A stretch of DNA of 64,000 bases from an uncultured Aquimarina sp. Lineage in GTDB: Bacteria > Bacteroidota > Bacteroidia > Flavobacteriales > Flavobacteriaceae. The notes beneath the pieces are model-generated. The model did not search any database, had not been told where the DNA came from, and saw only the letters and a program-made list of their open reading frames with translations. The stretch is taken from the NCBI GenBank assembly GCA_947492105.1, contig CANLMN010000003.1, positions 1 through 64,000 on the forward strand, given 5' to 3'. A program made the position numbers and the translations under genes. Numbering within the stretch: position 1 is the first letter of the stretch; each line of letters starts with the position of its first letter. Below are positions 7,519 through 16,406 of this stretch, piece by piece.

Positions 7519-9366
7519 ATGTGTGGAATAGTAGGATATATTGGACACAGGAAAGCGTATCCCATTGTATTAAAAGGCTTACAAAGACTCGAATATCGTG
7601 GATATGACTCTGCCGGTATTGCTATATTTGATGGTTCTGATATTAAATTATCCAAAACCAAAGGAAAAGTTGCAGACCTACAAGATCGACTAGAAAAAGA
7701 AATCCCTACAGAAGGAAATCTTGCATTTGGACATACAAGATGGGCCACCCATGGTGTTCCAAATGATGTTAATTCACATCCGCACTATTCCAATTCTCAA
7801 AACTTGGCAATTATTCATAACGGTATCATAGAAAACTACGGTACGTTACGCCAAGAATTAATCAAAAGGGGATACACCTTTACCTCAGAAACTGATACCG
7901 AAGTATTGGTCAATTTGATAGAAGAAATCAAAATAAAAGAAGGTGTCAAATTAGGAAAAGCTGTTCAAATAGCACTGAATGAAGTAGTAGGAGCATATGC
8001 TATTACTGTTTTTGATAAAGAACGCCCGCATGAGCTTGTTGTTGCTCGATTGGGTAGTCCACTTGCGATCGGTGTTGGTGAAGAAGAGTTTTTTATCGCA
8101 TCTGATGCTTCACCTTTTATCGAATATACAAAAAATGCTATTTATCTAGAAGATGGCGAAATGGCTATTGTAAGTAGAGAAAAAGGGGTTCGTATTCGTA
8201 AAATCAAAAACGACAAACAGGTTGCTGCTAATGTTCAGGAACTTAAAATGAACTTAGAGCAAATCGAAAAAGGAGGTTATGAACACTTCATGCTCAAAGA
8301 GATCTATGAACAACCTAATGCCATCAGTGATACCTTTAGAGGACGTATGCGTCCAAAGAGTGGTATTATCAAAATGGCTGGGATAGATGATAACTTTGAG
8401 AAGTTCAAAAATGCCAAACGTATTATTATCATTGCCTGCGGTACATCTTGGCATGCTGGCTTAGTAGCAGAATATATTATAGAAGAACTCGTCCGTACCC
8501 CAGTAGAAGTAGAGTATGCATCGGAGTTCCGATATCGCAACCCTATTATTTATCCTGATGATGTCGTAATTGCGATATCGCAAAGTGGAGAGACTGCTGA
8601 TACCATGGCAGCCATCAAATTGGCCAAGAAAAGTGGTGCTTTTGTATTTGGAGTATGTAATGTCGTAGGGTCGTCTATCTCTAGAGAAACCCATGCAGGA
8701 GCTTATACTCATGCAGGTCCAGAGATTGGAGTTGCATCTACCAAGGCATTCACAACACAAATCACCGTGCTTGTAATCATGTCATTAAAATTAGCCAAAG
8801 AAAAAGGTACGATTACGCATACAGAATACCATAATTATCTCCAAGAATTGGATTTGATCCCAGAAAAAGTTAAAGAAGCACTGACTTGTAATGACCACGT
8901 AAAAACGGTTGCTGCAAAATACAAAGAGGCTTCTAATTTCTTGTATCTCGGTAGAGGATATAACTTCCCTGTAGCATTAGAGGGAGCGCTAAAACTCAAA
9001 GAAATCTCTTATATCCACGCAGAAGGATATCCTGCGGCAGAAATGAAACATGGCCCTATAGCCCTGATCGATGAACAAATGCCTGTGGTCGTTATTGCAA
9101 CACGCAAGGGACATTACGAAAAAGTAGTCAGTAACATACAAGAAATTAAATCTCGAAAAGGAAAAATTATTGGGATTGTAACCAAAGGTGACAAAGCTGT
9201 CAAAGAATTAGCAGATTATGTCATAGAGGTACCAGAGACTAGTGAGTTATTAACACCACTCTTGACAACGATTCCGTTACAGCTGTTATCATATCATATA
9301 GCAGTGATGCTTGACAAAAATGTTGATCAGCCCAGAAATTTGGCCAAATCTGTTACTGTAGAATAA
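7519..9366 (+). CDS. glmS: Glutamine--fructose-6-phosphate aminotransferase (isomerizing)
   Basis: 615 residues. It makes glucosamine-6-phosphate from fructose-6-phosphate and glutamine, the entry to peptidoglycan and LPS amino sugars. The N-terminal glutaminase domain starts MCGIVGYIG with the nucleophile Cys2; RWATHG and HNGIIENY follow. Two SIS isomerase domains come next (ACGTSWHAG, SQSGETADTMAA, ASTKAFTTQ). The C-terminus DQPRNLAKSVTVE is the standard GlmS ending. Full length. No glmS ribozyme is recognisable in the 44 bases upstream. A strong terminator follows at 9413-9453. Confidence 0.98.
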   Translation: MCGIVGYIGHRKAYPIVLKGLQRLEYRGYDSAGIAIFDGSDIKLSKTKGKVADLQDRLEKEIPTEGNLAFGHTRWATHGVPNDVNSHPHYSNSQNLAIIHNGIIENYGTLRQELIKRGYTFTSETDTEVLVNLIEEIKIKEGVKLGKAVQIALNEVVGAYAITVFDKERPHELVVARLGSPLAIGVGEEEFFIASDASPFIEYTKNAIYLEDGEMAIVSREKGVRIRKIKNDKQVAANVQELKMNLEQIEKGGYEHFMLKEIYEQPNAISDTFRGRMRPKSGIIKMAGIDDNFEKFKNAKRIIIIACGTSWHAGLVAEYIIEELVRTPVEVEYASEFRYRNPIIYPDDVVIAISQSGETADTMAAIKLAKKSGAFVFGVCNVVGSSISRETHAGAYTHAGPEIGVASTKAFTTQITVLVIMSLKLAKEKGTITHTEYHNYLQELDLIPEKVKEALTCNDHVKTVAAKYKEASNFLYLGRGYNFPVALEGALKLKEISYIHAEGYPAAEMKHGPIALIDEQMPVVVIATRKGHYEKVVSNIQEIKSRKGKIIGIVTKGDKAVKELADYVIEVPETSELLTPLLTTIPLQLLSYHIAVMLDKNVDQPRNLAKSVTVE

Positions 9367-9412
9367 CACAGGATGCCCATAGACCACTCTTCAAAGAAAG
9401 GATATAAACAAT

Positions 9413-9453
9413 AAAAAAGCCTATCGTAAATAGATTTTACGATAGGCTTTTTT
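9413..9453. terminator. Rho-independent terminator of glmS
   Basis: Perfect 18-bp stem (9413-9430 with 9436-9453), loop TAGAT, built around GCCTATCGTAAA with an A-run before and a T-run after. It ends the plus-strand DUF4270-glmS unit and could work in both directions. Confidence 0.93.
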
Positions 9454-9458
9454 GTCGT

Positions 9459-9491
9459 CATACAATTTAGCTATATAAATTCGTATTAATG
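9459..9491 (+). repeat. Left-end fragment of a Q-family repeat
   Basis: The bases CAATTTAGCTATATAAATTC then GTATTAATGA match the left end of the complete Q element at 35326-35468, which reads CCATTTAGGTGTATAAATTC then GTATTAATGA. The match stops exactly where the IS3 element begins, so the insertion sequence apparently jumped into, or recombined with, a Q element and the rest of Q was lost. Confidence 0.65.
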
Positions 9492-9545
9492 AAGTGGTCT
9501 GAGAAATTAGGACAACAAGAAGTATAATTTTAAATTTGTTGTCAG

Positions 9546-9830
9546 ATGAAAAACACCCGCAGAAAATTCAGTTCGGCTTTCAAGACCAAAGTTGTTTTGG
9601 AATCTTTAAAGGAACAATCCACTTTGAGTGAATTATGTCAAAAACATGGAATTAATCCAGCTCAGATCCGTACATGGAAAAAGGAATTCCTAGATAAGGC
9701 TGAAAGCGTTTTTGAAGCCCCCGATCGGTCCAATGAAAAAGCTCTTGAAGAAGAGAAAGAGATTCTTTATGGACAAATTGATCGTTTGAAGGTTGAAAAT
9801 GATTGGTTCAAAAAAAAATTAGAATCATGA
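9546..9830 (+). CDS. IS3-family transposase OrfA
   Basis: 94 residues: a helix-turn-helix of the transposase_8 type (RRKFSSAFKTKVVLESL, ELCQKHGINPAQIRTWKKEF) followed by a leucine-zipper-like helix (EKEILYGQIDRLKVENDWFKKKLE). OrfA binds the element ends and normally joins OrfB by -1 frameshifting. The run of nine A residues at about 9810-9818 (codons for FKKK) is a suitable slip site. OrfA looks intact, but its partner is truncated, so it can only bind DNA. Confidence 0.9.
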   Translation: MKNTRRKFSSAFKTKVVLESLKEQSTLSELCQKHGINPAQIRTWKKEFLDKAESVFEAPDRSNEKALEEEKEILYGQIDRLKVENDWFKKKLES

Positions 9831-10183
9831 GTGCTTTTGATCGTAAAGCATTGATTGATAAAAACGACAAGGATTTTAGTGTTCGATTACAATGCAGCAT
9901 GTTGGAGATTCATCGCAGTGGCTTATACTATACTCCAACACAAGCTAGCACTGAAGATTTAGCATTCATGCGACGTATAGATGAGTTGCATTTGGAAGAT
10001 CCTACCCTTGGAACTCGAAGGCTTTCAAAAATTCTAACACGAGAAGGTAAACCCATCGGTAGAAGCAGAGTGGGTCGGTTAATGCGCATTATGCGGATAA
10101 CAGCTATTTATCGCGCTCCTAGGACAACGATAGCTGATCCGCTGAAGTACAAATATCCGTATTTGTTAAGAAACCTTCATTAA
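9827..10183 (+). pseudogene. IS3-family transposase OrfB, truncated before the catalytic domain
   Basis: 118 codons remain from ATG 9827, which overlaps the orfA stop (ATGA), in the -1 frame. The HTH_21 region is present (SMLEIHRSGLYY, LHLEDPTLGTRRLSKIL, GRSRVGRLMRIM) and the sequence ends KYPYLLRNLH. Intact OrfB proteins continue for roughly 160 further residues with the DDE integrase core. The stop codon TAA belongs to the repeat copy joined here, so this is a break and not a natural end. Confidence 0.88.
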
Positions 10184-10278
10184 GGAGTTTTATATACGTA
10201 AGCCCTTACTTTAATATTCATTGTTTAGGTTGGTTTTTAAAATTGAAATTTATTTAAGGAGTTTACTATCCTTTTTTT
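10180..10278 (+). repeat. Displaced, damaged eighth copy of the tandem ncRNA element
   Basis: From TTAAGGAGTTTTATATACG onward it is nearly identical to unit B at 35669-35752, including GTAAGCCCTTAC, TTGTTTAGGTTGGTTTTT and AAATTGAAATTT. The 3' arm reads AAGGAGTTTAC. The terminator's left arm and loop are missing, so only TATCC and the T-run remain. Downstream bases continue to match the segment after unit B, including the P repeat, so a block of about 300 bp is shared by the two loci. Confidence 0.85.
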
Positions 10279-10304
10279 ATTTGCCTTCAAGTCAGATTTT
10301 GTTT

Positions 10305-10472
10305 TAATACCAGCTGTAATGTAATTGTAGGCCAAAATAATTGAACTATTTTTTGCTGGTTTGAGCTATAAAATTCAGGCATAGCCTTAGCTACGATTTA
10401 ATTTTTTAGCGAAAAAATAGTAGAAAAAGGCCCTAGACCCTAATTAGTAGTCTGTAATTATTTTCAAAGGGA
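10305..10472 (+). repeat. P-family palindromic repeat, copy 1
   Basis: Begins TAATACCAGCTGTAATGTAA, has the palindromic centre CATAGCCTTAGCTACGATTT and ends CTGTAATTATTTTCAAAGGG. About 168 bp, between the convergent IS3 remnant and the regulator gene. The rest of 10279-10606 shows no gene, only the repeated IS end at 10509. Confidence 0.8.
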
Positions 10473-10508
10473 TTAAGAGAGTATAAGCCCTTTTGAGTAC
10501 TTGAATAC

Positions 10509-10520
10509 TGAAGTGGTCTG
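10509..10520 (+). repeat. Second copy of the IS3 left-end 12-mer
   Basis: TGAAGTGGTCTG here is identical to the bases at 9490-9501 and in the same orientation. A proper right end would be its reverse complement. It may be the stump of a second element of the same type. Confidence 0.5.
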
Positions 10521-10606
10521 GTTATGTTTATATCAATCTTCAATTAGACATCGATGAATATCTGTGATACACGTAAAAACAGTTATTCCATTTCATTAAT
10601 CCATGA

Positions 10607-13396
10607 TCAACTAAAACTTGCTAGTACAGCAGTCAAATTCTCTTTGGTATCCAAATTCATTTTTTTACGTAAACGATGACGACTTACATCGACACTTTGC
10701 GAACTAATACCCAATAATGGTGCGATTTCTTTTGATGATAAATTAATCCTCAGATATGCGCATAAACGTAGGTCTTTTGGAGTTAGACTTGGGTATTTTT
10801 CCGAAATATTACTGTAAAAATCTTGATGTGATTTATCAAAATTGATGGTAAATAATTCATTTTCCTTATCAGTGATATAGTATTCTATATAGCGTTTTAA
10901 TTCATTGTACGATGGATAGGCAAGTTTTTCGGACGCCTTGTCTTGGACTTCGGCGAGCTTTTCTTTTATTTTCTTCAGGATTTTATTCTTGTTCATGTTT
11001 ACATGTGCTACCTGAGTCAATTCTCTACTCTTATTTTGTACTTCTTCTTGTAAACGTGTGTTCTCTAGCTCTACAATTCGTTTCTGTTGTTCTTGTTGCT
11101 CTATCTGGAAACGTTGTTCTTGCTCTTTGAGTGATATTCGCTTGCGCTCCAGTAATTTTTGTTCTTGTTTTTTCAAACGGTAGCGATTCCATAAAATAAA
11201 ACAAGTAATTAACAATAATATTCCCAAAGCATATAGGATATAAGCCATGGTAGACCTATGTAATGGAGGGTTCACTACAAATGTTATTTCATCTTCAGAG
11301 ATTTTGTTTTCGGATTTTGCACGTACTTTAAAAACATATTCTCCTTCATTGAGGTTCAGTAAAGTGGTGTTTGCCGCAGTATCCCAAGCGCTCCATTCTT
11401 CATCATTGAGACTTGTTTGATACAATATATGATGACCGAATGTGGGTTGTGCATACGTGATATTAATATCATTATCGTCATGATCGATTATATCATGTCT
11501 ACTGTATTGATTTGAGTTGTTGATACTTCTTATTTTTCTAATCAATAACGTTTTTGGAATTTCACTTCCTGTAGGTTCGGATGTCTCTGTGTAGATTGCA
11601 AAACCATTATAGATAGGAATTAATACCTTTGTGTTGTCCAAAGGGAATACATTAAGTACATCAAAAACTAATCGACCCTGTAAGTCTTCTAAATATTGAT
11701 AAGTTCCCTTACTTGATCTAGATATATCGGCATTACTAAGAAACCATGTTTGATCTCTCAGTTTTTGTAGACTACTTGTAAACTTGGGGATCTTATCCAT
11801 TTTTGAATAGGGGACAAAACTATTTTTTGTTGTGTCATACACTTGAGCTTTACCACTCCCAGTTACCACAATGTGATCATCTATACGCGCAACGGAAACT
11901 CTTTCTACACCCAAGTCTTTTATTGGGAAGAATGCTTGGTCGACAATTTCTCCAGATTCAAAATTGACTTTTAGTTTGTGCACTCCATCTGTATTCAGAG
12001 ATACCCAAACGTGTTCTTGTGTATCAATAGCGATAAACCTTCCACTATCACTATATCCAGTTATTTTTTTGTGAAAAACCCATTTATTTGTTTCCGACGA
12101 TTTTTTATAGATACTTATTCCGTCGTAATTCCCAGACACAATGGTTGTTTTATTGACCTTCTTGAAATTCCATGCGCCTGGCTCTTTACCAACATGAATG
12201 AGGTTAGTCCCGTCAAAGGTAAACGCTCCTGTATCATGCCCAACCCAGAGTAGGTCATCTAATTGTTCCAAATTCCATACCTGTCCACTCAACAACGAAC
12301 CAAATGTCAATGAAGTTCGGTCGCCTGTATTATGCACGTTGTAAAAGCCCTGATTAGTTCCCAAGTACAATTGATTTTTGTATCGTGCCGCAGCATAGGT
12401 TGATCCAAAATCTCCGAGATAATCAAATGTATAGGTCAGATTGGAATTAACTTTGACATAATCTACACCAAAATCTAACCCAAGCCATAGATTCCTTTCT
12501 ACATCTTCAAAAATAGTAAGCACTGTATTGTTTTGTAGCCCCGTACGCTTATTCAAATGAATCTTGACTGTTCCGTTATTATCAAGAATATATACGCCAT
12601 TAGAAACTGTTCCTAGGGCCAAATCTCCATTGCGCAGTTTTAGAAATGAAAAAATTTGTGCTTTTGCTATCTCCGAAGTTTCTGGAAAATCCCATTTTTC
12701 AAGTTTTCCATTTTTGACAAAATATAAGCCTTCCGTATTCGTAATGACCATAAGTTGGTCTTGCATTTCTGTAACCCCAATAATCTTATCGTTAATCAAT
12801 GGTTCATTAAGAATCGGCATAAGATTGGTTCCCGAAAATTTGAATAGTCCGTACTTAACATCATTGACATAAAAATCTTTGTCAACCATTGTGCTCCACT
12901 TGAAGCGATATGGAGCCGGAATCTTAGTGGTCAAAGAACCGTCATAGACATATAAGTTTCTGAAAGTTTGAAAGATATGATACCCTTTGTACTTGTGGAT
13001 TTTCCAAAATTCTTCAATAGTCCCTGTATTTTCTTTGTTAAATGAAAATAGAGAATCAAAATTAAAATCCCCTGTATCAGAACGCTTCAAAACACCATAA
13101 TCTCCATCCATACCGATAAACATACTGTCTTTTGTAACGGAAAAAAGACAGCGGTTAACTTGTTTTAGCGGGGTTTGAATTTTGTTCCATCGTTCTCCAT
13201 CATATTCTAAAATATTTCGGCCATTAGCGAAGTATAGAATACCTTCTTCGTTTTGCGTAATATTCCATGTTTTTTTATCAAAACCCATCTCATGGGTATT
13301 GTAATTTTTTACATACGGAGTCCCTAATCTATCTAGATTTTGACCGTGGGTCAACGTAGTTAATAATGTTAATAGAAAGAAATGAAACCTGTACAT
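10607..13396 (-). CDS. Beta-propeller sensor / HTH transcriptional regulator
   Basis: 929 residues. A signal peptide (ending THGQ) is followed by a long propeller-type sensor region (repeats such as WNITQNEEGILYFANGRNILEYDG and FEDVERNLWLGLDFGVDYV). Next come a Y_Y_Y-like domain near residues 640-700, one membrane helix near residue 715 (AYILYALGILLLITCFILW), a coiled coil rich in Q and E, and a C-terminal LuxR-type HTH (LTPKDLRLCAYLRINLSSKEI, APLLGISSQSVDVSRHRLRK). This is a one-component membrane regulator: periplasmic ligand sensing with a cytoplasmic DNA-binding end. Family members often control polysaccharide use. It lies downstream of a GH3 beta-glucosidase on the same strand but after a terminator, so it has its own transcript. 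No SusC/SusD pair is in view. Confidence 0.85.
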   Translation of the reverse strand: MYRFHFFLLTLLTTLTHGQNLDRLGTPYVKNYNTHEMGFDKKTWNITQNEEGILYFANGRNILEYDGERWNKIQTPLKQVNRCLFSVTKDSMFIGMDGDYGVLKRSDTGDFNFDSLFSFNKENTGTIEEFWKIHKYKGYHIFQTFRNLYVYDGSLTTKIPAPYRFKWSTMVDKDFYVNDVKYGLFKFSGTNLMPILNEPLINDKIIGVTEMQDQLMVITNTEGLYFVKNGKLEKWDFPETSEIAKAQIFSFLKLRNGDLALGTVSNGVYILDNNGTVKIHLNKRTGLQNNTVLTIFEDVERNLWLGLDFGVDYVKVNSNLTYTFDYLGDFGSTYAAARYKNQLYLGTNQGFYNVHNTGDRTSLTFGSLLSGQVWNLEQLDDLLWVGHDTGAFTFDGTNLIHVGKEPGAWNFKKVNKTTIVSGNYDGISIYKKSSETNKWVFHKKITGYSDSGRFIAIDTQEHVWVSLNTDGVHKLKVNFESGEIVDQAFFPIKDLGVERVSVARIDDHIVVTGSGKAQVYDTTKNSFVPYSKMDKIPKFTSSLQKLRDQTWFLSNADISRSSKGTYQYLEDLQGRLVFDVLNVFPLDNTKVLIPIYNGFAIYTETSEPTGSEIPKTLLIRKIRSINNSNQYSRHDIIDHDDNDINITYAQPTFGHHILYQTSLNDEEWSAWDTAANTTLLNLNEGEYVFKVRAKSENKISEDEITFVVNPPLHRSTMAYILYALGILLLITCFILWNRYRLKKQEQKLLERKRISLKEQEQRFQIEQQEQQKRIVELENTRLQEEVQNKSRELTQVAHVNMNKNKILKKIKEKLAEVQDKASEKLAYPSYNELKRYIEYYITDKENELFTINFDKSHQDFYSNISEKYPSLTPKDLRLCAYLRINLSSKEIAPLLGISSQSVDVSRHRLRKKMNLDTKENLTAVLASFS

Positions 13397-13481
13397 GAGA
13401 ACAACAATTTTGGGAGGCTTAAATTACTAAAATTATCTTAGCATTTATACAACTATCGTTATGAATTCGTCTTAACACAAA

Positions 13482-13509
13482 AATCCCGGTTGTTTTCACA
13501 ACCGGGATT
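13482..13509. terminator. Terminator downstream of bglX
   Basis: 12-bp perfect stem (13482-13493 with 13498-13509; AATCCCGGTTGT and its complement) with loop TTTC. On the minus strand it is followed by TTTGTGTT, so it ends the beta-glucosidase transcript before the regulator gene. Confidence 0.85.
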
Positions 13510-13643
13510 ACATAGACTACTACAGTTCAATTTTATTTTGGATAAATAAGGTGGTAATGCATTTAATAAAATTTCATCAACAATACTATTTTAATTTAAT
13601 CAACATCTACCAGAAGAGATTCTTAGTAATCTATAGTTTTTTA

Positions 13644-15935
13644 TTATTTGAGTATAAAATTTTCTGACAGTAAGCCTACCGTTGCAGTAAATTCTCCTGG
13701 CTCAGCTACTGTTTTCAAGTTAGCATTAACAAAGCTTAAGGACTTTTTGTTTATTACAAATTTCACTGTTTTGGATGCTCCAGGAGCCAATGTAATCTTA
13801 TCATATGCTTTCAATGCTTTTATCTCTGGAGTTATTGTAGCATATAGATCACTAATATATAATAGAACGGCTTCTTTCCCTGCCATTTTCCCAGTATTTG
13901 TTACTGTAACCGATACATTGATTTTTCCATCTTGGGTCATTTCTTTAGTATCAAGTTTCAGATCACTATAAGCAAAAGTAGTATATGATAATCCATCACC
14001 AAATTCATATTGCTGATCATAATCAGAACTATAATAGTTAGGTAATTGAAGATTGTCTGAAATTTTGTAATTGTAATTTACAAAAGAGTGAGGGTGCTTT
14101 GGATAGTTAACAGGTAATTTCCCTGAAGGATTTGCTACACCATAAACCAAATCACTCAAAGCATCTGCTCCGTAGTTACCAGGCAAGAAACCTACAAATA
14201 CTGCATCTACCAAAGGTTCAATTTCATTAAAAATAACAGGACGTCCCTCTAGTAATACCAATATAATTTTCTTTCCAGTTTTTGCTAGCTCTTTGGCCAA
14301 TTCTACATGTTTATTAGGCATCAAAAGAGAATGTGTATTTCCCGGAGTCTCTGTGTACGACGTTTCCCCCAAACATAATAGTACTACATCGCTATTTCTT
14401 GCTGCGGCAACTGATTTGGCAATATTGTCGCCAGTTCCATCAAAAGTGACACCTTGTACAAATTTTGCATTACCATTTTTCATGAATGCTTCTGCAACCG
14501 TATTTTTGTCAGCAGCGTATTTGTCAGCCTCAGAACCCTGCCAGTTGTATGACCATCCACCATTTAGTGAACGCATAGTATTAGCACTTGCTCCTGTTAC
14601 CAAAATCTTAGTTTCTTTCTTTAATGGCAATAGATTCTTTTTGTTTTTTAGTAAAACAAATGTTTCTAATGCAGCAGCCTTACTCTTTGCGGCAAACTTC
14701 TCAGATCCAAAATCTGGATAATCTTTTGGGTCAGTAACTGGTTTGTCAAATAAACCTAATTTATACTTTACCTTAAGAATTCTACTAACTGCCTCATCTA
14801 TACGAGACATTTTTACTTCACCTTCGTTTACTAATTCTATCAATAAATCAACAAATTCTAATTGATGAGGAACCATACTCATATCAACACCAGCGTTGAT
14901 GGATACCTTAATTGCTTCTTTCTTAGTTTTTACAATTTTATATTTGGTATACAGGTAGTTAATGTCATTCCAATCGGTAACAGCAAAACCTTCGAATCCT
15001 AATTCCCCTCTCAACAAATCTGTGAGCATAAACTTACTAGCATGTACTGGAGTTCCGTTGATATCACCAGAGTTAATCATTAAGGTTAGAGCTCCAGCAT
15101 CTATTGCAGCCTTAAAAGCTGGAACGAAGTACTGACGTAATTCACGCTCAGGAATCCAAGCTCCTGTTCTATCCTTACCAGATAGTGGTACGCTATATCC
15201 CAAGTAATGTTTCATACATGCGGCAACACTATTGAGTCCTCCATCACCTTGGAATCCTTTTATCATTGCTGCACCCATCGTTTCACCAATGTGTACATCT
15301 TCTCCAAAAGTTTCCCAAAGTCTTGGCCAAATAGGACTACGTCCTAATCCTAATACAGGAGAGAATGTCCACGGAATTGCAGATGCTCTAGTTTCATAAG
15401 CAGAAACAACTCCTGATTCATAAGCATGTTGTTTGTTAAAAGTAGAAGCTACACCTAGTTGTTGAGGAAACAATGTAGATTCTGTAGTGTAATTTACACC
15501 ATGTATTGCATCGATACCATATATCAATGGGATTTTATTTGGAGTCTTTGCTGCAGCTTCTTGTAATGTCGTAATTGTCTCGAACCATTCTTTACGCGAT
15601 AGGGGATGTCCCGGAGTGTTCAAAACAGAACCAATTTTATATTTCTCTATTGCATGTGCAACTTTTTTTGGATCCAAAGCATATGGAGATGCCGAACTAT
15701 AGGGACTATCGCCTGTTGTAATAGCATCCAATGTCAGCTGAGTCATTTGTCCAACTTTTTCTTCCAAACTCATTTTGGAAACTAAAGCACTTACTTTACC
15801 GTCAATTTCAGCATCAAAAAGTTGTACTTTTGGATTGGATTGAACGGGGCTAGCTGGAGTGCTTGGTGAGCTTGTTGCCGTTTTATTACATGCTATTACA
15901 GCTATTGCTGAAAAACATAAAAGTAGTTTCTTCAT
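13644..15935 (-). CDS. bglX: Beta-glucosidase, glycoside hydrolase family 3, lipoprotein
   Basis: 763 residues. The lipoprotein signal ends VIAC at Cys16, so it is membrane-anchored and periplasmic or surface-exposed. GH3 N-terminal domain: KVGQMTQL, IPLIYGIDAIHGVN, CMKHYLGYS, and the nucleophile aspartate in GFAVTDWND. The C-terminal GH3 domain and a fibronectin-III-like domain follow (EFGDGLSYTTFAYSDL, VTVTNTGKMAGKEAVLLY). It removes terminal beta-linked glucose from oligosaccharides. Length is normal for BglX. The sensor/HTH regulator downstream is a plausible controller. Confidence 0.95.
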   Translation of the reverse strand: MKKLLLCFSAIAVIACNKTATSSPSTPASPVQSNPKVQLFDAEIDGKVSALVSKMSLEEKVGQMTQLTLDAITTGDSPYSSASPYALDPKKVAHAIEKYKIGSVLNTPGHPLSRKEWFETITTLQEAAAKTPNKIPLIYGIDAIHGVNYTTESTLFPQQLGVASTFNKQHAYESGVVSAYETRASAIPWTFSPVLGLGRSPIWPRLWETFGEDVHIGETMGAAMIKGFQGDGGLNSVAACMKHYLGYSVPLSGKDRTGAWIPERELRQYFVPAFKAAIDAGALTLMINSGDINGTPVHASKFMLTDLLRGELGFEGFAVTDWNDINYLYTKYKIVKTKKEAIKVSINAGVDMSMVPHQLEFVDLLIELVNEGEVKMSRIDEAVSRILKVKYKLGLFDKPVTDPKDYPDFGSEKFAAKSKAAALETFVLLKNKKNLLPLKKETKILVTGASANTMRSLNGGWSYNWQGSEADKYAADKNTVAEAFMKNGNAKFVQGVTFDGTGDNIAKSVAAARNSDVVLLCLGETSYTETPGNTHSLLMPNKHVELAKELAKTGKKIILVLLEGRPVIFNEIEPLVDAVFVGFLPGNYGADALSDLVYGVANPSGKLPVNYPKHPHSFVNYNYKISDNLQLPNYYSSDYDQQYEFGDGLSYTTFAYSDLKLDTKEMTQDGKINVSVTVTNTGKMAGKEAVLLYISDLYATITPEIKALKAYDKITLAPGASKTVKFVINKKSLSFVNANLKTVAEPGEFTATVGLLSENFILK

Positions 15936-16406
15936 TGGATATTTTTAAAATTATTGTATATTTTTCCATGACATTGAAAACATAAGTCCTGGTTTAATAA
16001 TTGCAATAACACCATCTCTTTGTTTTCTGTTAGTTTAAAACCGATGCAATATACCTCTTTTACAAGAAAAAACAATTATATTTATATATGTACAAAACAT
16101 AGATGTTTTGGTTAGAAAGTCTTACTATATTTGTTTTACTTTGTATTCAAATTACTGTATTTTAGATATTTAAGTATTTTTTGAGTTGGATTAGCATCAA
16201 AACAATATTACTGTACTGATTTGGCTTGTTAAGATTTAATAAATATCTTTTTGTGCAAAATTGTAATTAAGGGCTTTAGTCTTTGAAAAAAGTATTATTT
16301 CATGCAACTAATTTTAGCACCTATTTTGTAAAACGATCGATAAATGTCTAGATCATCTTCAATGCCGAAGTGGGTATTGATGAATGATAAAATAACTTAA
16401 ATTATT
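15936..16406. other. Divergent intergenic region, 471 bp
   Basis: Lies between the starts of bglX (minus) and the prolyl oligopeptidase (plus). It is AT-rich with no gene seen. TATATTTG at 16126-16133 fits the TAnnTTTG box and a TTTG lies 15 bases upstream of it, but this is 270 bases before the plus-strand start, so either the leader is long or a small transcript starts here. No riboswitch or repeat family was recognised. Confidence 0.45.

Larger units (their letters stand above)
9490..10183 (+). mobile_element. Truncated IS3-family insertion sequence
   Basis: The left end TGAAGTGGTCTG is followed by orfA and the 5' third of orfB in the IS3 two-frame arrangement. The element breaks off at 10180-10183, where a copy of the tandem ncRNA repeat begins. 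The catalytic DDE part of the transposase and the right terminal repeat are missing, so it cannot move by itself. A second TGAAGTGGTCTG in the same orientation lies at 10509-10520. Confidence 0.85.
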
